DNA of 64,000 nt. Source: Polytrichum commune. Its lineage: Eukaryota; Streptophyta; Polytrichopsida; Polytrichales; Polytrichaceae. Each line of letters starts with the position of its first letter. The stretch's first letter is position 1. Shown here piece by piece: positions 24,302-37,463 of this stretch. A model generated the notes under the pieces. That model did not search any database and was not told the DNA's origin. It worked only from the letters and a program-made list of their open reading frames with translations. The position numbers were made by a program, and so were the translations under genes. Location: the NCBI GenBank assembly GCA_950295325.1, contig OX485803.1:48935554-48999553 (forward strand), read 5' to 3'.

Positions 24302-25259
24302 TTACAAACTGGTAGCCGGACTTCTGGGGTAAGGCTAGCCTTCTTCCCAGCAGCAGCAGCCGCAGCTCAAAACTGAATGATTTGTACCTCCCGGAGACTA
24401 ATTAATATCCTACAGCCACCTCACGTTGCTGCTAATGCTAACTCTCTAACTTCGCTCGATGTTGACCTCTCCTAATTCCTTTCCTGTCGCCAGGTTATAG
24501 CTGGAGGATACACAGGTTTTACTCTCTACCTGTCAACGAAATCCGGCACCGTTTTCTTAACCCTGTCCAGCTGCTCTTTCAAAGCTGGTGCACATTTCAT
24601 ACGTCGACCAGGAAGACGTAGAAGCGGCGGCACCTGAAGGGCCCCTTAATGAGTACTCTTGCAAGAACTAGCAATATATTCGTAGGAACTAACCAATTCT
24701 ATGCAAGCTTCCACAAACGCCTGCTTCGAAAGATGACACTAATTGCGACGGCTGCACAACACCCAGGCGTAATAGCCTCATCCTCCTTGTGATGCACGGC
24801 AGAAAAAAAACAGCACAAGATATAGATACTCTTTCTACAACACAAGTAGAAACTCTGCAAGAACTATCCTCTTCCTCACACAACCCCACCGATCCTTCCA
24901 CTGTAACTCCAGATTGAACTAGCCAAAACCACCTCACCTCACCTAAACAAAACCAACAAGCTCACACTAGTTCCCCGAATCCTCAAACACTCCACACGCG
25001 ATCAATCTTCTCCTCTTCTACTGCACCGGATTTCTTGACGCTCAATGAATCAATCAATCAACCAACCAACCAACCAACTCCTCTCACACATGAACACTAC
25101 TGCCAGATGGGATTGCATCTTCTGATAACCACTCGCTCTACTTAATTACTTCCACTCGTGCGAGGCAGGGGGAGTTTATTAATTTTTGGTGGATGGTTTG
25201 AAGCAGACAACAAGATGACAAGGAGCTGGGCAGGGAGACGAAGGAATTTGGTCTGTTAG
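24302..25259 (-). promoter_or_regulatory. 5' leader / proximal promoter of the WRKY gene
   Basis: No other gene is visible. Read on the gene strand it contains a tandem GGTTGGTTGGTT/GATTGATT tract (about 25045-25078), common in plant leaders. One W-box core TTGACC (24462-24467, opposite strand) hints at possible auto- or cross-regulation by WRKY proteins, but one site is not above chance. No transcription start can be placed; the leader may contain an intron. Confidence 0.4.
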
Positions 25260-25690
25260 GTCGCAGCATGAATCGAAAGGAAGGAAGGGAAGCATCCTTT
25301 CGATTTTGTCAAACACAACGAGGAGACCGTAAGCAGGACTTCCAACCCCCTTTCTTTCCTTCAGTTCCTTCTTTCCTTCTTTCCTTACTTCCGCCCCTCG
25401 ACGGCCCGCTGGTCCCCGCCCTCCGACCGCTGGTTGGGGCCGAAGCCGCGTGGGTGGATGAATGTGGTCGTGTGGATGGATGGCTTCCTGCGCTCCGAGT
25501 GGATGAGTCCCCGCAGGCTTGCAGCCAGGTGGATGGATGGGGAGGGGGACTCGCGGCTGTCGGATGATGGACAGGTTTGTGGTGGGCCCTCCTGGTCGGT
25601 CGCCGCCGAACCCGGACCGTTCACACTGGTGGAGTTCTGTGCTGTCCTTTTTTGGGCTCACACATGTGGGGCTGTGTGAACAGGGGCTTT
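25260..25690. other. GC-rich block upstream of the WRKY gene
   Basis: Much richer in GC than anything around it, with many CpG dinucleotides. A GGAAA-type purine tract (about 25340-25390, minus strand) adjoins it. It is best read as a distal promoter or CpG-rich control region. The 160-codon minus-strand frame (25179-25661) here is Pro/Gly/His-rich with no domain and probably follows from the base composition. Confidence 0.45.
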
Positions 25691-28179
25691 ATTCAGCTGA
25701 TGAAGGGGGAATTCGATTGGACGTGTTGAGAGGACTGCAGGGACTCTCATTACACAGGGGTATTTTGGAAGAGCTAAATAGTGTTGCCATGTGCTGGTTA
25801 AGTTCAGACTTCAGAGCCATGTATGGTGTATTCATTGACCTTTGTTCGAAATGTGAGAGCTTGAGGGCCCTTGATCCATGATATACAAATTATGTGAACG
25901 GTCAAGATCCCGGAGACGGCCCAAGTTCACTTTATATCACTAGACCCTTTGAAGGCATGAGTGACTGAAGAAGAACTTCGAATGGCTGAAAGATTCAAAG
26001 TAGACATACCCGTTTCCAATAATCTTAATACACAAAGATCCCTAAAGTCGTGAAGTTTCACACATGTAGTTGTTGTTCTCTAACGTGATGGAGAAAAGCA
26101 TGAAGAATCACTCACACATGTAGCCATCGCATAGGGTGCGATGGGAAAAAGTGAGATAAAAAAGGGCACAGACGTGGGCTCCTTGAAAATGGCACTAATT
26201 GTACTCAAATTTTCATCTCCCAGTTATTGGAAATAGGTTGATCTATGCTGTGAATATGAGTTGGGACAAAATCTTGCCTTTGAAAATTTACAATAATTTC
26301 AAAACTTGGGGATAAATTATAAATTTTGTTGGTAAACGTTTGTGATATCAATTTCCAGACTTATGAGAAACCATTCCGGTATCATACTCGTACTACACTT
26401 ATGCGAAATTGCTTAAGTTATCGAGATTGGGTATGTCTACTCCACATGGCATTTTACATGGAAGCAAAGTGGATAACGTTTCATGGTCTACTGGATATTA
26501 CGTTTAGGCTCATTAAGAGGTGGATGGGTCCAACGCAAAAGTAGGGTTGTGCTAGCAATTGATAATATTGTCATTGGCTCCTACAAATATTACATTGCCT
26601 TGGTGAGGATCCAACCCCAAATATATGTTGTGGTCCCTCGGCATGGTCCATTTTCATTTTATGATACTAAGCTTGAGGGCCCATCAATTGCAAATTTTTA
26701 TTTTTATTATTTTATTTTTATTATTTTTTAATCCCACATTACAACCTTTCGATGGTTTTCAAGGGCCATAAGAATTTTTTTTCATGGTCATGGCTCTTGG
26801 TTTGTGTGTTAAGAATCCATGAGTGTCCGAAACAACTTAACCCTTAACTTCCCAAGCCCATCAAAGGGTTGTTTTGAGTGCATTTCACTCAATGTTGAAA
26901 GTGGAATTTTCATGGACAAGTTTTGAGATTACAACGGGATTTGTCCATATGATCTTGAAACATAGAAGATAAGTTATAACGAGGGAGAAAACAAACACGA
27001 ATATTCCTTGGATTTTTTAGATTATAACAATTGAACGAAGTGATGCATGAGAAAATGCCATGTTTTAACCGTTGAAAAGACCTTTGAACAATCAAATTTG
27101 CCTAGAAAACAAGAAAAAGGCTTGTGTGATCCACTAGATGGGAACAACTGAATAGTTGAGCATCTCCACAATTCTCATGCCAAAATGTGCAAATTGCTAT
27201 AGGCTAGCCACCTTGCATTTGGAGTATGTAGTTTGTCCCATATTTCTTACCACATAATTGTAAAGAATTCCTTAAAATTTTAAGGGTATCCAAATGTTGA
27301 ATTGAATGTCAAAGTGATCACAAAGGCCATTTCTACATGAACATCAAAAAATATTTCGCTTTTACCAAAATAAACATTTTTGATGTTCATGCAAAGTTTA
27401 CATTGGAGTGGCAATTATTTATTAGAGTCAACACCCTCACAAGAGCTCCCAACACTACAAAAACATGGCCACCTCCCACTTTGACATGTTTTTACAAATT
27501 ATATTTCAATCGTCTACAAATTGCACAATTCATGTGTCTATGCGTAGATATCCATGTTGGCTTGATGTTTACAGTTATTTGGATTGTGGACGAGCGAGTT
27601 GGGTAGGGCCAATGTAGGGAAGAAACCATCCATCAACCAAAAATTGGTTCCATGGAAAGTTAGGGGTTAATGGTGGATATGAACTCCGACTTCAACACCC
27701 ATGTTGTGTGGGTGGGTATCTTGTCTAATAAGGTTCAAGAGTGCTTATTGTGGACACACATTGGGTTTAGGGTTAATTGCTCAATTGACACTCCAATTGA
27801 CCTTGCAAGAAGAAGAACGTGGGGGCATCTCTTGTTAATCTCAGTGAAATTCTTGAGTTAAGGTACGCATACCCAAAACCATCACCGAACCTAATACCAC
27901 CACTATGTACCACTTGCATACATTTGGATGCAACACACGTAATGCTTAGTGACTTGTGTGTTACATATTTAAGCTTTGTGAAGCCTGTGAATTTGGAATT
28001 GTAAATGAAGAGGGCAAGGGGTACACATTATATAAACAATTTGGAATGATTCCAAGATAAGAACCCCTACATTTGTGTCCAAATTATTTTATGAGTATTA
28101 ATGCTCTAAATAGGGTTGGTTAATATATAATGTTGGATTGTATCCTATAGTTAGGATTTTGCTATCATCAATCAAAGAA
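25691..28179. other. Intergenic, no recognisable gene
   Basis: AT-rich with only short reading frames. A small inverted repeat (about 15 bp, CATGAACATCAAAAA at 27336 with its complement ending at 27391) is the only structure seen. Confidence 0.5.
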
Positions 28180-28450
28180 AACAACCCAGAGAACTAGATC
28201 TCAAAAGAGGATTGAGCTAGTGTCTATAAGCATTAATGTCACGTTGAATTAAGGTTTTAATAACAAATTATGGTTATTTCCGTTTTTTATTCTCTTTTTT
28301 TGTTAGATTAACTCACTCTTAAGGATTCATTCGTGTCTCCTCTGTTGTGTGTGATTCCATCCTATCTTTGGGGACTCTCTATCACTCAAATGATTTGACC
28401 TACTTCAGTCATGAAGCTCAATAACTTGGCAACTAGTCATTAACCCATAG
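28180..28450 (+). repeat. Dispersed repeat D, copy 2
   Basis: Collinear with 5020-5278: 'gctagtgtctataag', 'attaatgtcac', a T-rich stretch, 'gtgtgtgattcc', then 'aacttggcaac'. No LTR interrupts this copy. Confidence 0.7.
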
Positions 28451-31400
28451 TTAGGACAACATGTCCAAGGTATTGTCTTTTGAGTAACCACATTTTCTTT
28501 AATTATTGTGAATTATGCTTGTGGTAATCTCTAATTTAAGTTATTTTAGTACGACCATCATGCAAGTCTTTGGAAACTATAGCAACCACTTTCATCTTCA
28601 ATTAGATCCGGCAGCTCATCTCAAAGACATTCACATAGTCAATACAAAAAAAAGACATAAAGATTAGGCTATACTCTTTAATTTATGCATTAATTTGTTT
28701 GCTCTCCAGATGACTTGCATTGAGTACAATCTTACTTTCATAGGATAAAGTCCTCTTCCTCATATAGTATTGTTTTTGTTGTCTATAGCCTGCACAAAAC
28801 ATCACTAGGCTTTGCCATCACCGTCTACATGCAGTCTCTCTATCTCCTTCTATTATGGTGCAGTGGATCTACTTAAGCCTTTCTCTCTCAATCTTTACCA
28901 CAAGGTAATGCCTTTCACTTATTAAACTATCTCCTGACCTAAACCCTGGCTATGGCCTATCAAACTTATAAAGTCATGATTGTGCCCATCTCAGGCCTCT
29001 CAATCTTATCCCTCCTAGTTAACTCTCAACCAAGTCTCGGCTATAGCCTTCCTTTTCATTGCTCATGACTATGCCCATTTCATGCCCTCTTAGTCTCTTC
29101 ACTTTCTCTCAAGCTATTTGCTTTCTTTGAACTTTTTCAACTCTTAATCTTCAATTACAAAGCCCATTTGCTCTCATTGATATGGGCTATCGCCTTTTCT
29201 AAGATTCTCAATTTTCTCTATCTTTGTCTTACTTGGATATTTGCCTTTTACTTCCCATGCAGAAAATACTTGCCTCTTGACCTTCCACTGGTCACGTACT
29301 TACACAAACTTTCCAAGAGTATTGCCCTTACCTTGGCATTTAATCATTACCTCCTCTCCCATGATAAGTGAAATGATTCACATGCTCATTGCCATCAATT
29401 CTCTTACGACTTGTATAATTTCCCATTGCCTTGTGTCCAATCTTTTTACTCTTAGCTTATCGGTAAGACTCACTCATTCATACCCAATAATACTTCACGT
29501 TGTGCAACCTTTAATCAAATGCTCACTTGCTTCACCAATTGAATCTTTATCCGCATATTATTGCACTTGTGACTTCTCTCATGACATTATTTAGCATATG
29601 GTTTCAACGCTCATGCTTGAAAATAGCCTTCTCGTGACTTCCCTTGCCTCTTCTTATGGTGCCGAGGAAAGGAAGGAGTTGGTTACAAACTATAACTAAT
29701 CCTTAATAACAATTGCCTTGGCTTTCCACTATGGATGACTATCCAAGCGTCGATTGCCGGATGAAAGCCATTCAAACTTTAAAATTGTCTATTTCAGCTA
29801 GACCATGGCCCAAAATTGCCGTTTACATATCCCAAAGAATATGCCGAAAAAGAAGAGAAAAAATGAAAAAGAAAATAAAAGGAACGTTGGTGTTCATGAG
29901 CCGATGTGAATGTGAGCCATATCTTCCTTATACTAATCATGGCTATCCATGATGCACCATAAGGTGTATTGCCATCCTTTCATAAGAGAGGCTTGGTGAG
30001 GTTAGGGGTAGACAAAAAAGGGACTCTATTGGAATATATTAATGAAGTGGAATTTGTCTTCCAACATGCCATCTAGGTTTTTCACAAGTTGGTACCGACT
30101 TCATTACTTTCAAAACTAACTCATGTCGTATGTTGCTCCCATTGACCTATTATATGCACCTAACACTCAATGCCAACGCACGTCTAACGACCTAGTTCAA
30201 GATGGGAGGAAAATGGATGAGACATCGCTATGTTGAATTTAAGTCTAGGCTTGCGCTCAAACGCTTAAGACGTCAAAAATAAAAACCTAAATTGTTTCAT
30301 CTAGTGTTTTGGCTGGGTTGTTTATCAAAACCAACCAAAATAAACAAGAGTCGGAATACATTATAAACTCATGACTTGACCTTGCATCGGACTTTAATGA
30401 ATAACTCTAATATTACATATGAACAATATGAACTTTGTGGGTGGGACAGGACGGGACATGCACCAAGTTGCCCAAACCTCATAGTTTAGTGGCGTATTTT
30501 AGTATGCCTTTGTCTAAAGGTTGCTCGTATTAAATCCATGATCCTTATATGTTTGTAAATGTATGGAAAAGTTGTGGGGGCCATGGATGATTGACCGACC
30601 ACATGGCACATGTGCTAAACGTGCACGTTAGCCACTCTCATGATGTGCATGATCGTACTCAACCACGAACGGATTAAGTCCTTTGTAAGTATAATCCCAA
30701 ACATCACCACTAGAATGAAACATCACAAACCCTTTTTAAAAGTACCGAGACGGTCATGCACGACATTTGTCCTTCCTCAAACTTTAACTTTGAATCACTC
30801 CAAGCTCTTGTCACTTCTAAAGGATGAGTTGCCGCCTGACATGAGTTGCTTGAGCTTTTCTATAAGTGGGTGCATTTCAAGCTAAGTGATTGACCCTTGA
30901 CCCCTCAAAAAAGGGTAATGTCTATGTTGCACAACAATAGCATGATTTATAGAGTCTCCTCACATGCATGTTCAATATTTTCAAATAAGAAGTGATAATG
31001 GACAAATAAGCAATCAAAAAAATGTGATTTTCTTTATCATAAAAATATAAATTAAAGCTTGATGCCTTATTGCAATGGGCATAACTTTGTTTGAAAGGCA
31101 ATAAATTCCAATTATTTTTTGTAATTTGAATTTTTGAAATTCTAGAGCCAAAAATATGTAAATGGAGCCACATAGATCAATTACTACTAGGTGATATGCA
31201 AATCTCCAAGTGCACATCATGCACAACTGAATCATAATAATGTGTTAAAGCTCTAGTTTTATTTAATTTGCGGGGGGGGGGGGGGGGTGCCCACCTTCTT
31301 AAAGGACGGAGATGGGTTCTCATTCGCATCCATGCAGAAACACCGATATGATAATTTTCATGCTCTTTTTATTATGTGACCTCTTTAGTTCCACAAGACG

Positions 31401-31500
31401 TGTGTTTAAGGACTCATATGTGGGTATCAAAAAATAATCCAATTGACATGTCATACACATAGGTGCTCAAAAGAGTCATGATCACGGATTATTACAGCGA
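28451..31500. other. Intergenic; CTATAGCC-motif block then unremarkable sequence
   Basis: Between 28670 and 29190 the motif CTATAGCC or variants recur (28783, 28951, 29040, 29185), as after repeat D copy 1. The block 28.6-29.6 kb is pyrimidine-rich on the plus strand. 29.7-31.2 kb has no recognisable gene. Confidence 0.45.
31272..31287. repeat. G16 homopolymer
   Basis: Sixteen consecutive G residues. Confidence 0.95.
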
Positions 31501-31507
31501 GTTCACA

Positions 31508-31752
31508 TGGGGTCCCAAGTCCCACTCATGTTAGCAAGTCCCAACTTATGAGCCTCAAGAAACCATAAAATATGGTTGATTATCATTAAAGCCGGATCTT
31601 GATTGTTTTATGCAAAAATATTTGCAGGACTTGTGTTGAGGGTTGGGTCTAGCTTTTTGCTCAACCCAACCCTCAACACAAGTCCCAAGCATCACCTCCA
31701 CAAAGTGTTGTCATGTAGGCATTCAAAGTCATTCTTGGGACTTGGGACCTTG
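31508..31752. repeat. Nested inverted repeat
   Basis: The inner hairpin has 22-bp perfect arms at 31627-31648 (starts GGACTTGTGTTGAGG) and 31664-31685 with a 15-bp loop. An outer pair, GGTCCCAAGTCCCA near 31510 and its complement near 31740-31752, encloses it. It is non-coding and the element type is unknown. Confidence 0.75.
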
Positions 31753-31864
31753 TGTGAAATAGTAAGTCCCGACTTCCATGCTCTCAACAGATGAGATTAC
31801 ACGGATTGACCTCAAATGACTTGGGACCCATTTGAACCGTCCCTTAGTGTGTGCACAAGTGTTA

Positions 31865-32644
31865 CAATCTAACCTCATTAATACGACACTCATTTATACG
31901 ACACCCTCGACATTACGACATATTTTTGCGAGACCAAACTTTTTAGTTCAAAACTCCCTCTTTCACACGACTGCGACACTCGATAATGTGACAATTAGAA
32001 TCTTCGTTTTGTCATATTATAAAGGTAGTTAATGCTTTATAAAAATTCATCTATGTTATGTACATCCAAAATACATCCATTTTCACTCGGAAACTACTTG
32101 GGAGCTACTTGGGAACTTCACTCATCAATGGGAACTTAATAATAATTAGGGTTACTAGTGTAGAATGGATATGGTTAGGGTTAGAGTGGCCTCCTGCTTG
32201 GTATGCTGCCTTGTACACGGACGATATAATATCACGAGTATCTTGATGTTAAACGTCATGCATCATTGTTGTTTGGTTTCTTATTAGAGAACTTTTTATA
32301 TTTTGGTGTTAATGAAATTATAGTTCTCAAAAGTTAGTAGGGAATTTAGATGAGATGATAGCTACTAACTAGGGTAGACAACACCAGAGATCTTTGGACT
32401 CCTATTTCAAGAGTTGTTGAGAATTTTTGTATTTGCTTGAACTTATAAGTTATGATTTCATACCATCTATATTGCTTAAACTCGTTGTATATATTTTTAA
32501 GCTCACAATTACTTATGTTTTCGTATTCCCTCAATAATACAACAACTTTACGCCATTTGTCATATTCATGAGAAGACAACACCTCGATAATACAAAAAAA
32601 AAAAAAGTGTTTCCCAAACGTGTCATACTAAAGAGGGAGAAGAA
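31865..32644. mobile_element. Pogo/Tigger-like non-autonomous element, copy 1
   Basis: 780 bp, collinear with 40188-40913 over its full length. The left end reads CAATCTAACCTCATTAATAC and is followed by iterated GACAC-type subterminal motifs ('atacgacac' about every 20 bases). The right end holds the same motifs inverted ('cctcaataatacaac', 'gtgtcatac'). TA flanks both ends (31863-31864, 32645-32646). This terminal design (CAGT-like start, AACCTCGTTAATACGAC iterations, TA target) is typical of pogo/Tigger elements of the Tc1/mariner superfamily. No transposase frame is present. Confidence 0.75.
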
Positions 32645-35339
32645 TAATGCGAGAGAACCTCCGCCATGATGAGCATGAGCATGAGCATGTCTCTATAACC
32701 GAGTTTTGGAGACTTGCTCACACATTCCTTGGACCATTTTAAAGGAACCTTCGAACTCATGCTATCGGATCGGAAGGAGTATTTTTGAAAAGTGACATCT
32801 ACACGAACATATTGGAAATGCCCATGGACTATTTTATGATGCCCAATGCTTTTTCAAAGCATGAGAAGCGAAGAGCAAGAAATACCTTTTGTGTACAAAC
32901 GTACATCTCAACCATCAAGACAACAGTGTTTTGGAATAACATGTAGATCGGAGGCGACTTATTACAAATAATAATTTGACTTCAATAATAACTCCCAAAA
33001 CCCTAAATCGATCCAATGAGACACGTCGGGGGGAAACGTCATCCACACATCCACATGGAAGGAATGAAATCATCCATCAAGGATGGATGAGAGGTATGCT
33101 TGTGGTATATACTACATCATCTTTTTTCCTCTCGCCCACTCGAGCACATTCAATTATCCTTGTCACTCCGTTCATCCCCAAATTGTCTTGGGCCACGCGG
33201 AGTCAAACAACGAATTAATGGTCGGGGTTTGAAGTTCGTGAAGGCGACACTCCAAAGCCGAATGAGTGTAACTTACTTATTAATACCGCCACCGAGCCTT
33301 TGAACTTTTGCTTGGATTGAGTCACCGAGATTCGAGATGGGTGAAAGAAAATGAAGCGAGCCGTTGTGGTAAAACGACACTAGGGTTAAGTAAGTGACGA
33401 TGCCAACAAGGAGCTTTGAACAACCATGACTCGATGGGGCTCACAAAGACTTGATCTAGCTTACTAGGCCAAAGGTCGACTCTCCTTTATTGACTAGTCC
33501 CGTTGAATTTGTATTCTCCGGGAATGGAATTTAAGGGTGTCACTCATACATACTAACGCGGAGCCAAGGAGTGGAAATTACAAATTCATGGCCTCGGCTT
33601 GAAGCACGACTACTCACAAGTATACCCGAATTTTGGAATGTAATAAGCTTACCTCATATTCAACTCCACCTCTACGACTATATTTGGGCCAAACGACGTA
33701 CATTTTTGAACCACTACGTGGGTCCACATCACTAGGTCAACCCAATACGCTTCAGTAATTTATGTTCTATTTTTACTAGACTTACCTTGTTGAAGGGATC
33801 GTTTTATTATCCACATGGGACCACGTTGGCGGCTTCAATAGTAGTGATGAGACTCACTTGTTTTCATAGTGTTAAATTCACGAGATATGGAATATAGTAT
33901 TGGACTTATTTAGGAGTTGACTAGGCACGGTATGTAGAAGTTGAAATGGGCAATGCTAATGTGTGTGGGGTTTAGGTATTCATGGTGTCTACTACATAGA
34001 CTCCTCCATTGGGAACGTGAAAATGTGCTAGGGAAGTTGTCATTCTATAGTCTATAAATGACGATTTTCAAATGATTTGACTATGGGAAGAACATAGGTT
34101 AGACTCCGCGTTAGCTTAGCGCATCGTTTACTAAGTGAGCAACATCATAAGAGTAAACCTTCTCTATTTAGAGAAAACATGGGGCAACTTCTAAAGGTTT
34201 TGGATCATGCATCAAAGAAAATATTATGTAACTAGTTGAATATGGCGGCAATATGGTTAGGAGTAGGCCTAAATGATGGGGTTGCTACTAACAGTCCGGC
34301 CCACATTTACTGGTGTGGGCCGCCAACAAACGGCTCTTACCAGAAGGGGTCATTTTTAGTTCCAATTTGGCCAGTGAGAGCCACGAGATGTAACTAGTGC
34401 TGGTAGAAACCGTTCACTAGTGGCCCACGCCAAAAAGTGCGGTTGAGCTATAAGTTAGCCAACCAAACAACATTGGTGGCGACGCAGTTTGCAAGTGCCG
34501 GTCATACATGGAGCAACAAACTTCACAATACTCCACATGAATGGCTGCAGATCATGGGAGTCCCATGGATAATGGATGGATCATTATGAAGTGATTCCTT
34601 GTCCCACAGTGCAACATCACTAGGTTGAGTAATGTTATGGTGGGATTCAGGTAAATTGAATTGGTCCTCGAATTAATGGGGTTTGTTTTTATTATATGTG
34701 CATGTGATCCCCACGAGGTGCACCTTTCATTATAAACCAAGAACCATGTGCATTCACAACATACTCTAGCAAACCCCCTATATACGAGTAGTTTTGTAAA
34801 ATCGAGTAATATATGTTCAATTTTAATAATAAAAATACAAATGATGTGATGTATATATTCGTAGTGTATATATTCAACCCAACACCCTAGATTCAAGCGT
34901 CCAGTGTCCTCGTCCTCAAAGCCCACTAAACAACCACAAAGCGTTAAAAATTAAGTAATATTATCTAATCCAATAAAGCCTACCATTAAAAGGTGATATG
35001 TCACATACCTCAATCGCTCATAAATAATACAATAAACATTTAAATTCAATACGATGATTGTGAACTTTCAATGGAATATAATATACAAACTTCGCCCTTA
35101 ACAAATACAATGTGATTGACTATAAGCTCGAACCACTCGACCATAAGAGAGAGACAATAGAAAGATCCTCTCTCCTCCCCCGAGCTTCCTCTTAAGCCAA
35201 AGGCACTACTTTTACTTTCTAATTCCAAATATAATAAAAGTTTTATATTCACAGTTCTAAATTTAGTTATGCTATGAATCTTCTATCTTTAGTTCCTCTA
35301 GAATCTTCTCTCATTTTTTGTCTCAATCACATTCTTCTA
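32645..35339. other. Intergenic, no recognisable gene
   Basis: 33.0-34.1 kb is somewhat GC-richer but has no coding pattern. At 34282-34312 GGCCCACA pairs with TGTGGGCC across eight bases, and related ACTAGTGG and GTGGGCC motifs recur to about 34430 in both orientations, which resembles the subterminal region of a CACTA element; this is tentative. Confidence 0.4.
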
Positions 35340-35644
35340 GTTGGAATTGTTTATTTCCAACTTTATTCATTCATCCATTATTCTAGTTGGAACCGTCTAA
35401 TTCTAACTTGATTCATTTATCCATTGAGAGTTGTTTAACTCCAATGAATAACATCCATCCGCTAGGAGTTGTCTAACTCCGATTCATAACTTCTAGTTGG
35501 AATTGTCTAACTCCAACACAAAGATCTTCCACCAGGAGTTGTCTAACTCCTGTGCACAATATGTCCGTGGGTTGTCTAGCCCTTGTGCACATTTCATTGA
35601 TGGGTTGTCTGGCTCATTTCTTCCTCTAGAGTTGTCTGACTCTA
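35340..35644 (+). repeat. Array of nine stem-loop units around a GTCT/GTTT loop
   Basis: Nine short palindromes occur at 35340-35361, 35386-35407, 35424-35444, 35465-35480, 35496-35517, 35533-35552, 35569-35582, 35601-35616 and 35627-35644. Most have the form arm-GTCT-arm. The arms differ between units yet remain complementary, allowing G-T wobble: GGAGTT/AACTCC, CAGGAGTT/AACTCCTG, GGGTT/AGCCC, TAGAGTT/GACTCTA, GTTGGAA/TTCCAAC. Start-to-start spacing is about 25-46 bases. Linkers are AT-rich and partly shared (ATTCATTCATCC, TGTGCACA). No reading frame spans it. Function unknown. Confidence 0.8.
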
Positions 35645-37463
35645 ATCACCATCTGCTCACATGCTAAATACATCAAAGTATGGTTAGTCATCATTTCCCC
35701 CCAATCCATCAATCAATAAACCTCTTATTTAAAGTATCACTAGGATATATCACATGGTAGTACCGTAGTCCCATGGTGAGGTCTACAAATCTTTGCCAAA
35801 TGATCAATCTTTTGTCAAGATCCATTTTGGCAAATGAGATACATGTATTTCTTTACAAAAATGAGGATTTTTGACCCAAGTTCCTAACAAACCCTAAAAT
35901 AAGATAATGAAAGCCAATACCATCCCGAGACTACATGCAAAGAGGCTAGGTATGCTTTCGGTCTTGCTATCTTAATAAAGAATGTCAATTTCAAACAAAT
36001 TATCATTGTCCGAATTCAAATTCATTTTTGAGTTCAACGTGACAACAACTATTTCATAATTGGCTAAACACGGTTGTATCATACTACACATTCAAGGAAA
36101 CATGATTTTGAAAACATGAACTTCACAAACTCTCCCTCTATCTCTCTCTCCACATGTTACATTGACATTTTTTCACAAGGGTTTACAAAGTTGACCATTT
36201 GCATATCAATAACCATCGGTTGTTAAAGCGAACCCCGAATTTCTCCACTCACTAGGGCATACGTAGTGTGGCCACTCAAACTTTCTACAAGGTACTACCG
36301 AATGTGCATGTGAGGGTTTAAATGTCACATCTTTAGGTAGGTATGCCGCCCATACTTCAATCCCCCTCTCACGTATTCAAAGCATTGGCTTGGTTTCGGG
36401 GAAAAACATTAGCCGCCATGTGGCAAGAAGTGGTGCCTTTAAAGCGAATCACTTCAAAATCAAAGTTGGTGAAATTTGGAAATACGATCTTGCAATACGA
36501 TCCGGATGGCCATTCAATCAACTCTTTCCATTCCAAAAGTCATTTCGACATTTGGACCTCCAAAAGCTAGTTGGGCCCCTTTTAGGCCACCCTCTAGATT
36601 GTCTCCTTAAAGTGTCGGCAAGTTTGTTGTGATGATGGCGATGGTGTGTGGTGTCTTGTGGTGAATGGACCATGTGTGTTAGTTTTTATAGATATAAATA
36701 TAGAATATTTATCACTTATGTATTATGCTATGTCATAAAGCAAAGCTCTCAATTTGTTTTTTTGTCTGGCCTGTAAGTTTGTTTTTGAAAGAATGTATGC
36801 AGATGAATGTGAAAACCCGATAATCAATGTGGATTTAACCAAGTTAAAATTCTATCATTTGAAACTCATTTACAAAATTAGATAGAGCTACGTAGAACCT
36901 AAGTTTTCTTCCACTTGAGTCTAGATAACTTTGTTTATTCATCCATGTAAAGAATCATACTAAAAGTAGTTACTGTTTTTTATTATCATACTAGTAATGA
37001 TTCAAAATAAGTGTGGAATGTCAATAAGCGTGGGGCAAACTTAATTGCACATAGGAGTGTGACGATTTGCAATTGCCATACTGCATTCAAGTCACCTTCC
37101 ACTTACATCCAAAAAACCGCTCATGGCCACTCAATAGAAATAGAAGCTCTATACCTAGTTTGTGGATCATTTTTATGATCTGATTCATTGTTTTGCATGT
37201 TATGATTTTTAAAATAGGTGTCTATCACTATAAAATAAGAATTTTTTTTGAAATGATTTTATCATATAGTTAGCTTGCTCTGAAAAAACTGTAGCAGAGA
37301 CTTCTAGTTTACATAAATCGGTCGCAAATCTAGGGTGCAAGATATAGTTGACCATATGGAAACGTTCACATGTTCAAAATCCACAACTTTAAGAAAAATA
37401 AATCAATAAATAAACATGTGAACATATTGATAGGTTTCTCAATAATTTCTAGCATATATAGTC
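35645..37463. other. Intergenic, no recognisable gene
   Basis: AT-rich, with short CT tracts near 36140. Reading frames at 36343-36632 have no known domain. Confidence 0.5.

Noticed and set aside
24462-24467. W-box TTGACC upstream of the WRKY gene as an autoregulatory site
   Set aside because: A single six-base match in about 1 kb is expected by chance; mentioned only as a possibility.
25179-25661. 160-codon minus-strand open frame upstream of the WRKY gene
   Set aside because: It lies in the GC-rich block where stops are rare, is Pro/Gly/His-rich, has no recognised domain and overlaps equally long frames on the other strand.
35340-35644. CRISPR-like array of palindromic repeats
   Set aside because: The repeats are not identical, spacing is irregular, linkers are partly shared, and the chromosome is a plant's; no cas genes.
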